Assembly: GCF_000626675.1 (NCBI RefSeq)
Contig: NZ_CP006842.1
Location: 1-64,000, forward strand
Length of the DNA: 64,000 nt
DNA from: Corynebacterium glyciniphilum AJ 3170
GTDB taxonomy: Bacteria > Actinomycetota > Actinomycetes > Mycobacteriales > Mycobacteriaceae
Direction of reading: 5' to 3'
A model generated the notes under the pieces. The model was given only the letters and a program-made list of their open reading frames with translations, made no database searches and was not told the DNA's origin. Below, one piece after another: positions 63,901 through 64,000 of this stretch. Position 1 is the first letter of the stretch, and every line of letters starts with the position of its first letter. Both the position numbers and the translations under genes were made by a program.

Positions 63901-64000
63901 ATTCCGGAACAAAATGTACAAACTGTCACGGGCTACCCGGTCTCCCCGTCCTCCCTTTGTCCTTCGCTGTGTCGGACAGACGTGTGGGGGTGGTCGTGGC

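Overview
The window begins inside or at an unusually short form of dnaA and runs through the replication origin of a high-GC actinobacterium, most likely a Corynebacterium. The evidence is the order dnaA-oriC-dnaN-recF-DUF721-gyrB-gyrA-DUF3566-tRNA-Ile-tRNA-Ala, plus operators of the corynebacterial McbR type and parS-like sites close to the origin. The species cannot be told from the sequence.

Layout. 1-6976: replication core. 6969-14479: an insertion between the two gyrase genes holding an alpha/beta hydrolase, a sulfonate-utilisation module (ROK regulator ssuR divergent from ssuD-ssuC-ssuA-ssuB, then a separate flavin-reductase-like gene) and a siderophore-interacting protein. Four boxes of McbR type tie the sulfonate genes and the flavin reductase together. 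14607-17688: gyrA, its membrane partner, tRNA-Ile(GAT) and tRNA-Ala(TGC). 17689-22578: a decayed genomic island bounded by a 44-nt near-identical repeat of the tRNA-Ala 3' end, full of broken genes (integrase tails, an IS1249-type transposase, an HNH nuclease, a DUF4442 paralogue). 22664-26712: sucrose locus (LacI regulator, sugar symporter, GH32 invertase). 26731-27470: GNAT enzyme and tRNA-Ala(CGC).

27471-35705: a second island, bounded by an 18-nt repeat of the tRNA-Ala(CGC) 3' end. Its integrase is broken and interrupted by an IS481-type element at an NCTAGN site, and that element is itself interrupted by an IS110-type element. Its intact cargo includes a secreted-peptide/small-membrane-protein pair that looks like a bacteriocin with immunity, a zinc alcohol dehydrogenase and an LGFP-type lipoprotein.

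35908-53457: chromosomal accessory genes. These are a MarR-controlled operon with a CtaA-type haem protein; two tandem genes for tiny acidic LGSS-repeat peptides; a TetR/exporter pair; an AlkZ-type glycosylase; secreted hydrolases (SGNH, GDPD, lipase); a methyltransferase with a 9-bp repeat tract; an SDR; and a tightly coupled ABC transporter/two-component operon. 53529-59163: a TetR-acyl-CoA ligase-acyl-CoA carboxylase operon in which the carboxylase is one fused 1,091-residue chain. 59537-63873: a HAD phosphatase, a LysR/EamA pair and a Baeyer-Villiger-type monooxygenase behind a clear palindrome. Stop and start codons overlap repeatedly (ATGA/GTGA), so many of these clusters are translationally coupled operons.
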